A stretch of DNA of 37,675 nucleotides. Source: Bacillota bacterium (GTDB lineage: Bacteria > Bacillota > Clostridia > Lachnospirales > Bianqueaceae). The translations under genes were made by a program, and so were the position numbers. The notes under the pieces were generated by a model, which was given only the letters and a program-made list of their open reading frames with translations, ran no database searches and was not told where the DNA came from. The stretch covers positions 1 through 37,675 of the forward strand of contig JAFZQZ010000109.1 of NCBI GenBank assembly GCA_017620135.1. Reading direction: 5' to 3'. Positions 7,219-14,276 of this stretch are shown here, in pieces (the first letter of the stretch is position 1; the number at the start of each line of letters is the position of its first letter).

Positions 7219-7445
7219 ATGGACTGGTTTTTTTCATATTTGCAATTTTTATCCCTTTTGACCTTCATCAACAGGACATGAAGGGTTACGAATTTTCATA
7301 TATGCATTTGTTATCCCACTTTTCAGCAGAATCCTTGAAAAAGTGGGATAAGAAACCGTGATTTCTGCAATTCTTAGTCCCTCCGGTACCTGCAAAACAG
7401 TCAAAAAGGGACAATAAACCACGATTTCTGCAATTCTTAGTCCAT
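7219..7445 (-). repeat. Structured dispersed repeat, copy 1 (double form)
   Basis: 227 bp between two minus-strand genes, with no ORF. Its ends are inverted: ATGGACT (7219-7225) and AGTCCAT (7439-7445). Inside are a 13-bp perfect hairpin TTATCCCACTTTT/AAAAGTGGGATAA (7311-7323 with 7339-7351) and a 7-bp hairpin CCTTCAT/ATGAAGG near 7262-7284. A 28-bp unit is present twice (7353-7380 and 7416-7443, 26 of 28 identical), both containing ATTTCTGCAATTCTTAGTCC. The outer arms (TTATCCCTTTTGACC near 7249 and GTCAAAAAGGGACAA near 7400) can also pair, giving a nested fold. The same ends and core occur in copy 2 (20386-20507) in the opposite orientation. No target-site duplication is obvious. Confidence 0.75.
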
Positions 7446-7468
7446 TGGGGATCCGCCCGGTGTTCTCC

Positions 7469-8104
7469 CTATTCCTGTTTCAGCGCTCTCGTCACCTGAT
7501 CGTAAAGTTCTTCGATCGTTTGGCTTCCATCATTCACAAAGCAGGGAATGCCCATCGCGTCACATTCTTCATTAACCTGCTTGCCAAACAGAATGTCCCG
7601 CTGCATCCAGTTGTCAAACGCTTTTTCTTTATCAGAGCAATCGGCCAGGACATATTTGATCCACTCCCGCTGCCGGTAGTGCTCGATCTGAAACTCGGGG
7701 GTGGGGACGATAGCGACATAATAGATCTCCGGGGCATCCGGTTGATCTATGCAGGCATGCTTTTTCATCACTTCCGGCGTATACCCGGCACCTTCCGTCA
7801 CAATGATCTCCTCGTCGATCTGTTCCAGCTTCTCGAAGAAATAGGGTGCGATCTCTTCATAGATCAGGAACTCATCCCGGCACTGCATCGCCGGATCTTC
7901 CAGCCAGATCTCATCCGGCGAGAGTCCCTGGTATCTCTGGCAGATCTCCTTTCCTTCCGCGGCGGCCCTCGCCATAAATTCGCCCAGGAAGTCGTCCACC
8001 TTGAAATAGTGCGCGCCGTACTCTCTGGCGATCATCTCCGCGATCGTGCTCTTTCCGCTGCATGGGGAACCACCCAAGACCAGGATCTTTTTATTCATTT
8101 TCAT
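7469..8104 (-). CDS. P-loop NTPase, probable small-molecule or nucleotide kinase
   Basis: 211 residues. A Walker A motif GSPCSGKS (residues 12-19) follows a hydrophobic strand (ILVLGG), as in adenylate, shikimate and gluconate kinase-like proteins. YFKVDDFLGEFM could be the substrate-binding acidic segment and EIIVTEGAG the Walker B-type strand. The substrate is unknown. The N-terminus overlaps the DUF523 gene by 14 bp if the first Met is used, or by 8 bp with the alternative Met (MNKK); the overlap indicates coupling. The gene ends 23 bp before the structured repeat copy 1. Confidence 0.75.
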   Translation of the reverse strand: MKMNKKILVLGGSPCSGKSTIAEMIAREYGAHYFKVDDFLGEFMARAAAEGKEICQRYQGLSPDEIWLEDPAMQCRDEFLIYEEIAPYFFEKLEQIDEEIIVTEGAGYTPEVMKKHACIDQPDAPEIYYVAIVPTPEFQIEHYRQREWIKYVLADCSDKEKAFDNWMQRDILFGKQVNEECDAMGIPCFVNDGSQTIEELYDQVTRALKQE

Positions 8105-8519
8105 CCAGTTCCTCGACGTCGATCATTCTGATCTCTTTCTCTTTCAGCATCTGCGCGAACACGCCCTGTCCCGGGATGATCTTCCCGGAGAAAGATCCAT
8201 CGTAAATGGTTTTTGCTCCGCAGGACGGGCTTCTCGACTGAAGGATCACTAAATCAACCTGACGTTCCAATACGATATCGAGCGCGATCTGCGCGCCTTT
8301 TCGGAACTCCGTGTCCACGGACGAGCCGTCTTTGTGTTTCACGACTCCGTTCACGATCTCCGCGGACTCTCTCGGGATAGGCAGTCCGCCCATGACTTCC
8401 GGGCAGACAGGGATCACCTCGTGCCCGTGGATAAATCGCGCTACCTTCTCGCTGTAGTTGTTCCCGCCGCTATACTTGCAATTCTCGCCCAGCAGGCAGG
8501 CGCTTACGGCTATGATCAT
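8091..8519 (-). CDS. DUF523 family protein
   Basis: 142 residues, the full length of DUF523. Characteristic segments are SACLLGENCKYSGGNN, PVCPEVMGGLPIPRESAEI, LVILQSRSPSCGAKTIYDGSF and PGQGVFAQML. The conserved cysteines (CLLG..C, CPE, SPSCG) suggest metal or cluster binding, but the biochemical function of the family is unknown. It is translationally coupled to the P-loop kinase and lies 18 bp after the methyltransferase gene. Confidence 0.9.
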   Translation of the reverse strand: MIIAVSACLLGENCKYSGGNNYSEKVARFIHGHEVIPVCPEVMGGLPIPRESAEIVNGVVKHKDGSSVDTEFRKGAQIALDIVLERQVDLVILQSRSPSCGAKTIYDGSFSGKIIPGQGVFAQMLKEKEIRMIDVEELDENE

Positions 8520-8537
8520 CTGTATCCTCCCTCGCGT

Positions 8538-9152
8538 TCAAGCCAGTGTCAGGATGCCGGCACAGAACGACACCTGTGTAAAAGTCAAGTCCGGAAAAGC
8601 CTTTCGCAGTTCCTCTGCGACGATATAGATCTCCTCGTCATCCCAGTCGTCTCCGGCTTCCTGCCTGCACTGGTCGAGTTTTGCACGGGTCTCGAAAGCC
8701 ACATCGCCGATCAGGATCCTGCCGTTTTCGTTCAGACGCCCGAGCAGATCCGTTAACAGTTTGACTTTCTGTTCGTCCGTCAGGTGATGCAGTGAATATG
8801 TCGCCACAATGAAATCGTATGACTGATGGCGCAGTGGTTCTGCCAGTCCATCCGTAAGGTCCCCAAGATACAGTTGCGCGCCGGGCATTTTCTCCGACGC
8901 CAGTTCGACCATCCTTTCTGAGAAATCCTGGCCGTAGACTGTGCAGCCGTGCTCGTAGAGTTTGGTGGTCAGTGTGCCTGTCCCAAAGCCCAGGTCGAGC
9001 ACGATCGGGTTTTCTTTTTCCATGATGGTTCGGAAGATGCCGCCAAGCACCTCTTTGTAGCCAGCGAACGGATAGGAGTTTTCTTCATCGGACAGACCGA
9101 CGGCTTTATCATATTCGTCGGCCCAGAGATCAAAGCCTTTTCTGTCTAACAT
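8538..9152 (-). CDS. Class I SAM-dependent methyltransferase
   Basis: 204 residues with a Rossmann-type methyltransferase core: motif I VLDLGFGTGT (51-60), the acidic end of strand 2 (TVYGQDFSERMV) and motif IV-like YDFIVATYSLHHLTDEQ. The product resembles small-molecule methyltransferases of the UbiE/Methyltransf_25 type; the substrate is not recognisable. It is 6 bp downstream of a nucleotidyltransferase-like gene and 18 bp upstream of the DUF523 gene. Confidence 0.85.
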   Translation of the reverse strand: MLDRKGFDLWADEYDKAVGLSDEENSYPFAGYKEVLGGIFRTIMEKENPIVLDLGFGTGTLTTKLYEHGCTVYGQDFSERMVELASEKMPGAQLYLGDLTDGLAEPLRHQSYDFIVATYSLHHLTDEQKVKLLTDLLGRLNENGRILIGDVAFETRAKLDQCRQEAGDDWDDEEIYIVAEELRKAFPDLTFTQVSFCAGILTLA

Positions 9153-9158
9153 ATATCC

Positions 9159-9563
9159 TCACTTTCCGGAGTCAGTTCCGGCTGAACGGTGCAAATATTC
9201 TTCGATCAATTTCAGGTCTCTCTTATCCTTTTCCCGTCCGATCGTCTGCTTCATCGAGATCAGGCCCGGGATCGAAATGACAGGGACCCCGTCCACATGA
9301 TCGACCGAATCATACAGCCAGTTTTCGTACACTTCTATATCGCTGCCGTACCGGAACCACCGGGTACCGTCAGGTTTTACCTGGTACAGGAATCCGTCTT
9401 TCTCCAGACGGTCCGCCATCTCTGACGTGCATCCCAGATCGATGTCGGAGGTCTCTTTCCGGATGCCATACATCGCCATCGCGCCGCCGGTGATCACCCA
9501 GTAATCATTGGCGTCATAGGGAAAAGCGCGCAGTTTCTCAATAATATCGGCTTTTTTCATCAT
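9159..9563 (-). CDS. Nucleotidyltransferase-fold protein
   Basis: 134 residues. YWVITGGAMAMYGIRKETSDIDLGCT is the nucleotidyltransferase signature: GG at 26-27 and the metal-binding Asp40 and Asp42 of SDIDL. VEVYENWLYD-like and VPVISIPGLISMKQTIGREKDKRDL segments match stand-alone nucleotidyltransferase proteins of the AbiEii or MNT type. Activity may be nucleotidylation of a small molecule or of a protein; no antitoxin partner (HEPN or AbiEi) is adjacent. Its GAGGTGA ribosome binding site overlaps the end of the MFS exporter's restored frame. Confidence 0.7.
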   Translation of the reverse strand: MMKKADIIEKLRAFPYDANDYWVITGGAMAMYGIRKETSDIDLGCTSEMADRLEKDGFLYQVKPDGTRWFRYGSDIEVYENWLYDSVDHVDGVPVISIPGLISMKQTIGREKDKRDLKLIEEYLHRSAGTDSGK

Positions 9564-9568
9564 TCACC

Positions 9569-10887
9569 TCAAGCTTCCGTGTATTTGTACTGACTGAGTT
9601 TCTTGCCGTAAGCGGCGCAAAGGATCACACCACAGGCGCCGAGGATGAACATCATCAGTGCCGCCCCGGCTCCTTTACCGGTGCCGAAAAGAGTGGTAAA
9701 AAGGTGCTCCAGCCTGAAGCGCTTCCCTGGGCAGCGCCAGCTGCGACACCTGTTGCCTGCCGGGCCATGAACGGCTCGCAGATCTCATCCACCATAAATC
9801 CGCCCAGCGCGAGGCCGATCGGAATGGTAAAAAACTGCAGCGTATTCCTGCAGGCGTATACCCGCCCCTGCAGCTCGACCGGGATCGAATTGCGCATGAT
9901 CACGTTCTGGTTCGCGCCCATGACCGGCACCAGGATCCAGCCGATGATCTGCGCCAGGCACCAGAGAATGGGGTTTCTTGTGAACGCCAGCACGAAATTC
10001 TCCGTTCCGAGCGCTACCAGCATCGTCAGATAGATCACCCGGACCCGGTCCTTCGGCTTTCTCATGACGGTCACGATCAGACTTCCGAATGCCATTGCGA
10101 TACCGGAGCAGGAACTGACGACGCCCAGCACGCTGTTTCCCGCGCGCGGGATCACGAGCGCCGGCAGCGTCGCGTTGAAAGCGGAAGAAATCAAATTGAC
10201 GCCCGACATGAACATGATCACGTGCAGGATCAGCGGGTTCTGCTTCAGGAACTGTAAGCCTTCCTTTGCGAGCTTCAGCACCGCTTCTTCCTGACCTTTT
10301 CCTGCCTCCACCTTCGGGATGCGGATAAAGAAAAGAAGCGTGATAAAAGCCACACTGAACGTAGCCAGGTCGACTACGATCACCGCGTCCAGGCCTGCCA
10401 GACCATAAAGTGCCGCGGCCAGCAGCGGATTGCCGATAGAGATCAGCGAACGCGAAAGCGACTGCATCCCGCTCGTTTTCTGGTAGTATTCTTTGGGAAC
10501 GATCAGCGTGTTGGCGACTTCGGATGCCGGTGACTGTACCGTATTCATCAGGCCGGAGACCGCGTTGATCGCGTACAGGTGCCACACACGGAGCAGATCC
10601 GTCTTATATAATACGAGTACGAGCACCGTACTCACTGCCGCCAGCGCGTCGCAGACCAGCATAGTCTTCTTTTTATCGAATTTATCGGTGATCGCGCCAG
10701 CGAAAATGCTCATCAGCACATACGGTGCGTAAGTGCAGATCGTGAGCGCCGCCGTACTGAGTGCCGAGCCGGTCTTTTCATACAGCCACAGCGTCAGCGC
10801 GAAACTGGTCATCGCGCTGCCCAGCTGCGACAGGCTCTGGGTACTCCAGAGGAGATAGAAATCTTTTAGAACATTATTCCTTTTCAT
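9569..10887 (-). pseudogene. MFS efflux-type transporter with a C-terminal frameshift
   Basis: The first frame (from 10887) gives a 12-TM major facilitator of the MFS_3 (macrolide/drug exporter-like) type: SLSQLGSAMTSFALTLWLYEKTGSA, AGAITDKFDKKKTMLVCDA. In that frame it ends abnormally at 9655 with a non-membrane tail. Adding one T to the run of five T (plus-strand AAAAA at 9698-9702) restores LFGTGKGAGAALMMFILGACGVILC...KYTEA, the expected last TM helix, ending at 9569. Either the gene is recently inactivated or shortened, or the base is a sequencing error in a homopolymer. It starts 11 bp after the cysK gene; role: drug or metabolite export from the membrane, substrate unknown. Confidence 0.75.
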
Positions 10888-10898
10888 TTGATCCAGTA

Positions 10899-11801
10899 TC
10901 AGATCAGCGCCGTGCTGAAATACCGTTCCGCGCGATCCGGTAAAACGGTGGCGATGACCTTATCTTTTCCATATTTCTCTGCCATTTTCTTTGCTGCCCA
11001 GACATTGGCGCCGGAGGAGGTCCCCACCAGCAGTCCCTGTACCCTGGCCAGTTCACGCGCCGTGTTGATCGCGTCGTCATCGGATACCTCGACGATATCC
11101 GTAATTATGGAAGTGTCCAGAATATCCGGAATGAAACCGTCTCCGATGCCCTGGATCTGATGCAGGCCGGGCTCCTGTCCCAGCAGCGCGGAAACGTTCT
11201 TCGGCTCCGCCGCGACGATCTTGCAGTCCGGATTCTGCTCCAGCAGATACTGCGCCACGCCTTGCAGCGTTCCGCCGCTGCCGACGCCGGACACATATAC
11301 GTCGATCTTCTTTCCGAGTTGCTCCGTCAGTTCCACGGCTGTCGTCCGGTAGTGCATCTGCGGGTTGGCCGGATTCTGGAATTGCTGGGGTACGAAATAA
11401 TTTGGCGAACTGCTCGCGATCTCCAGGGCTTTATCTACCGAACCGGCGATGCTCAGCTTTGGATCCGTCAGGACCAGCTCCGCACCCAGCGCCTTGATGA
11501 TCTTTTTGCGCTCTTCGCTCATGTTTTCAGGCATCACGATGATCACGTGATATCCTTTCCGCACGCCGCAAAGCGCCAGTCCGATACCGGTGTTTCCGGA
11601 AGTCGGTTCGATGATCGTCATCCCGGGTCTCAGCCGGCCATCCTTCTCGGCCGCCTCGATCATGCCCAGCGCGATCCGGTCTTTGATACTGCCGCCCGGG
11701 TTCAGGAATTCCGCTTTGGCATAGATGTTCAGCCCGGTCGTCTCCTCCAGGCTGATGAGCGGTGTATTTCCGATCAGATCCAACACGTTCGTATAGTACA
11801 T
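10899..11801 (-). CDS. cysK: Cysteine synthase (O-acetylserine sulfhydrylase)
   Basis: 300 residues, full CysK length. It catalyses formation of cysteine from O-acetylserine and sulfide with PLP in the cytosol. The PLP Lys is Lys40 in NPGGSIKDR, the substrate loop is PTSGNTG, the phosphate loop GVGSGGT, and the C-terminus PDRAERYFSTALI matches the PDSGERYLST region. PDR in place of PDS is a small deviation that does not exclude function. It lies between a NUDIX gene (15 bp) and the MFS exporter (11 bp), far from sulfate-assimilation or cysE genes, so here it seems to be an accessory copy. Confidence 0.93.
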   Translation of the reverse strand: MYYTNVLDLIGNTPLISLEETTGLNIYAKAEFLNPGGSIKDRIALGMIEAAEKDGRLRPGMTIIEPTSGNTGIGLALCGVRKGYHVIIVMPENMSEERKKIIKALGAELVLTDPKLSIAGSVDKALEIASSSPNYFVPQQFQNPANPQMHYRTTAVELTEQLGKKIDVYVSGVGSGGTLQGVAQYLLEQNPDCKIVAAEPKNVSALLGQEPGLHQIQGIGDGFIPDILDTSIITDIVEVSDDDAINTARELARVQGLLVGTSSGANVWAAKKMAEKYGKDKVIATVLPDRAERYFSTALI

Positions 11802-11816
11802 TCTTTCGTTCCCCTT

Positions 11817-12299
11817 TTATTTCTTCAATTCTTCGATAAATTGCTGCATGCGTTCGGTGATGAGCTCGTTTTTGGTCATGGCAAGGAGCTCACTTTGGCT
11901 TACCCACCGGTAAGCGATCGTCTCGCCCTCCTGCAGACGGATCGAATCCTTGGTACAGTCTGTTACGCAGAGGTATTCCACATACACCGTATCACGCCCG
12001 ATCACCCGGCCTACTTCGTCCAGATGATCCGAAACGATCCCCGTTTCCTCCTGAAGCTCCCGCAGCGCACATTCCAGAGCAGACTCCCCTTTCAGGGCCG
12101 ATCCTCCGGCCGTGGCTTCCCACATGCCGCCGAAATTCTTTCGCCGGTCCCGCTGCATCAGCAGGTAGCTTCCGTCCGTATGTTTCACGAGGATATCGGT
12201 CACCAGGTGGAAAAGCCCCTCGGGAACGGCCTCGCCGCGGACCAGCGTGATCCCTTCGACCTTGTGAAACTGTGCGTCATACGCATCCCAAAGTTCCAT
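11817..12299 (-). CDS. NUDIX hydrolase
   Basis: 160 residues. The Nudix box (66-88), GGSALKGESALECALRELQEE plus TGI, fits G-x5-E-x7-REUxEExGU with all catalytic glutamates present. The N-terminal LVRGEAVPEGLFHLVTDILV and the MQRDRRKNFGGMWE segment resemble enzymes acting on nucleoside diphosphate derivatives, possibly 8-oxo or sugar-nucleotide-like substrates. It begins a new stretch after the terminator at 12345-12375 and is followed 15 bp later by cysK. Confidence 0.9.
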   Translation of the reverse strand: MELWDAYDAQFHKVEGITLVRGEAVPEGLFHLVTDILVKHTDGSYLLMQRDRRKNFGGMWEATAGGSALKGESALECALRELQEETGIVSDHLDEVGRVIGRDTVYVEYLCVTDCTKDSIRLQEGETIAYRWVSQSELLAMTKNELITERMQQFIEELKK

Positions 12300-12344
12300 G
12301 TTTTTCCTCTATATACCGCGCCGGGCGGTTTCTCAAATCATCAG

Positions 12345-12375
12345 AAAAGGGAAAGCCGATGATCCGCTTTCCCTT
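12345..12375 (-). terminator. Terminator after the zinc-ribbon membrane protein gene
   Basis: GGGAAAGC (349-356 of the 12-kb block) pairs with GCTTTCCC (12366-12373) around a 9-nt loop; on the minus strand the stem is followed by TTTTC. The position, 31 bp after the stop of the gene at 12407, suits it. It would separate that gene from NUDIX-cysK downstream. Confidence 0.6.
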
Positions 12376-12406
12376 CCAGAGTATTCACCAGACCAACCGT
12401 TCTCTC

Positions 12407-12895
12407 TCAGAACCACAGCTTTCCTAAAGAATATTCCCTGACCGCCTTGTCTACATCGACGATCTTCCAGACATGGTGCTTCGAATTGTAGCTGGATACA
12501 TGGAATTTCTTTTTCAGATGGAACTCTGCGCCGCAGGAACTGCAGCACATGTTCAGCTGGATCACCTCGCTCAGTACATGGATGTTGTCGCTGGCCATGT
12601 TGCGTTTCAGGATCTGGTAATCCTTCAGATAAGTCTTTTGGCCGCAGTTCTTGCAGTGGACCCGCGCGTTGGAGAAGATCATGCGAAGATGCACGAACGC
12701 ACCGACACCGATCAAAAAGCAAATAAGATAAAGGAAATACCCCAGCAACTGCAGCCCTTTGTCCGACTGCTGCGAAGTACCGCCCCCAAGGGTCCCGTAG
12801 AAATGCCGGGCCAGGAAATAGACTCCCGTCCCGATGATCAGGCACAGCAAAAAAATACCTGTATGCTTCAGAATGGCTTTCGTTTTTTGCGTCAT
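12407..12895 (-). CDS. Membrane protein with cytoplasmic zinc ribbon
   Basis: 162 residues with two predicted TM helices (about 12-30 and 48-70) and a soluble C-terminal domain carrying CKNCG and CSSCG, about 40 residues apart, which would form a zinc ribbon. I do not recognise a named family. It has its own promoter (12928-12956) and a terminator (12345-12375), so it is probably a monocistronic unit inside the minus-strand run. Function unknown. Confidence 0.7.
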   Translation of the reverse strand: MTQKTKAILKHTGIFLLCLIIGTGVYFLARHFYGTLGGGTSQQSDKGLQLLGYFLYLICFLIGVGAFVHLRMIFSNARVHCKNCGQKTYLKDYQILKRNMASDNIHVLSEVIQLNMCCSSCGAEFHLKKKFHVSSYNSKHHVWKIVDVDKAVREYSLGKLWF

Positions 12896-12927
12896 GGTAC
12901 AATCCCTCCTGTGTGCGATTCTAAACT

Positions 12928-12956
12928 ATTATATCAAACCGACGCGGCAGAAACAA
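12928..12956 (-). promoter_or_regulatory. Sigma-A-type promoter of the zinc-ribbon membrane protein gene
   Basis: On the minus strand TTGTTT and TATAAT are separated by 17 bp, 33 bp upstream of the ATG, with AGGAGG in between. This is a good housekeeping match. Confidence 0.7.
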
Positions 12957-13000
12957 GAGCGGGGCCTTCTGCAGACTCGAAGAAAGCAGTCGGGCGGGTC

Positions 13001-13747
13001 TTAATCAGAATAGAAATAACAAATGTATTCGTGGCTGAACTCATACCCGAGCTTCTCGGCAAGATGGACGGAGATCATGTTCGCCGCGTCCCAGCTCGGA
13101 TACAGCCCCTCTTCCAGACACGCGAGGATGAGTGCGGCGCTGACCGCGCTGGCCAGGCCTTTTCCCCTCTCTTCTTCCAGCGTATCGACTTCGACCTCGA
13201 TACCTTCTTTGTATCTTGTATAGGATGAAGCGCCGGCCACGATCCTGCCGTCCTTCAAAACGACCATGCCGCGTCCGAGCTCAAGGAACTTCTCTTTCGA
13301 ACCGAAGACGGACACAAAGTCCATGAAGTCAGGCTCCGGCAGACAGAGGTCATACAGCTCCCCATCGATCTTTCGGATCTCATACCCGTCCGGAAGCGAA
13401 GCGACCATTTTCTCCAGTTTGTCCTTCTGGAACTTCGCGTTCTTTTTGATCGCGTAGCGGATCACTTTTTCCGCCTTGGGGAAACATTCCTCGATCAGTG
13501 CCGCCCATGCTTCGTTCTGCGGCGTCATGATGAGAAATCCCTTGGGTTTCCCCAGGACGAGTTCCTTGTCCGGTTCGCCCGTGAAAAACGCGAAATCGCC
13601 CACGCGTGCCATCGCGCAGCGTGGCTCCTCCAGGCTGGTCACGTAGATCTCTCCCATCACCTGCTGCAGGCAGGACCAGATCAGCGTCTCCTCCCATCCC
13701 GCAAACAGTGCTTCCGCCTTCGATGTGTCTGTCAGTTTATAGATCAA
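13001..13747 (-). CDS. GNAT family acetyltransferase (two-part, 248 aa)
   Basis: 248 residues. The N-terminal half (about 1-110) is a variable domain; the C-terminal half carries the GNAT core: VEVDTLEEERGKGLASAVSAALILACLEEGLYPSWDAANMISVHLAEKLGYEF, with the acetyl-CoA loop R-G-K-G-L-A. The architecture agrees with the longer GNAT_acetyltran-type proteins (PF12746-like) of Bacillota. Substrate unknown. It is followed 36 bp upstream in coordinate order by another GNAT gene, but in transcription order it comes after it. Confidence 0.8.
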   Translation of the reverse strand: MIYKLTDTSKAEALFAGWEETLIWSCLQQVMGEIYVTSLEEPRCAMARVGDFAFFTGEPDKELVLGKPKGFLIMTPQNEAWAALIEECFPKAEKVIRYAIKKNAKFQKDKLEKMVASLPDGYEIRKIDGELYDLCLPEPDFMDFVSVFGSKEKFLELGRGMVVLKDGRIVAGASSYTRYKEGIEVEVDTLEEERGKGLASAVSAALILACLEEGLYPSWDAANMISVHLAEKLGYEFSHEYICYFYSD

Positions 13748-13783
13748 TTCAGTTTTCCTTCCTTTCTATCAGCATGACGAGAG

Positions 13784-14272
13784 TCATCTCGCCAAGTGGA
13801 TCCAGTACCGTTCGATCCAGCTTTCGCTTTTCGGCTCAAACACTTTCGCGTCGAAGACGCCGCCGTTTTTGGTGATCGTTTTGCGGCTCGCCTCATTATC
13901 GGCGAGGCAGCAGACCAGCACGTCACAGATCCCAAGCGCTTCACATTCCTTAAGCGCATCCGCGAGCATCCGGGTAGCGTAGCCTTTCCTCCGCTCGCCC
14001 GGACGCACGCAGTAGCCGATATGCCCGGCGTAGTTCGCCAGGAATTCATTCAGTTTATGCCGGATCTGGATCAGCCCGACGACTTTTCCGTCCTCTTCAC
14101 GGACATAGAGAAACTCTGACTCGAGCGGATCGAGATGATCCAGCCAGTCTTTTGTATTTTCAAACTTTCTAAGCGACGCGCCGCCATCCATGGACTCACC
14201 GCTTTCCAGGTATTCCCGCCGGAAATCCTGGATCTGTTCGTCATACTGCATCGTCGGTTTGATCAGTTTCAT
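13784..14272 (-). CDS. GNAT acetyltransferase, paralogue of the domain in the gene at 21251
   Basis: 162 residues. The acetyl-CoA region is GHIGYCVRPGERRKGYATRML, and SRKTITKNGGVFDAKV is the C-terminal motif. It is closely related over its full length to the C-terminal domain of the gene at 21251-22120 (shared SMDG..SLRK, LVREED.KVVG, GHIGY, ERRKGYA, KNGGV, ERYWI). The two probably arose by duplication inside the island. Start 4 bp after pepF stop. Substrate unknown. Confidence 0.85.
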   Translation of the reverse strand: MKLIKPTMQYDEQIQDFRREYLESGESMDGGASLRKFENTKDWLDHLDPLESEFLYVREEDGKVVGLIQIRHKLNEFLANYAGHIGYCVRPGERRKGYATRMLADALKECEALGICDVLVCCLADNEASRKTITKNGGVFDAKVFEPKSESWIERYWIHLAR

Positions 14273-14276
14273 GGTT

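Noticed and set aside
7353..7443. Two 28-bp repeats with a 35-bp spacer, like a minimal CRISPR
   Set aside because: Only two units, one end shared with the inverted ends of a larger element, a homologous single copy at 20386, and no cas genes.
11160..12362. 400-codon open frame on the plus strand
   Set aside because: Entirely antisense to cysK and the NUDIX gene, which carry clear family motifs; no ribosome binding site and no protein-like features.
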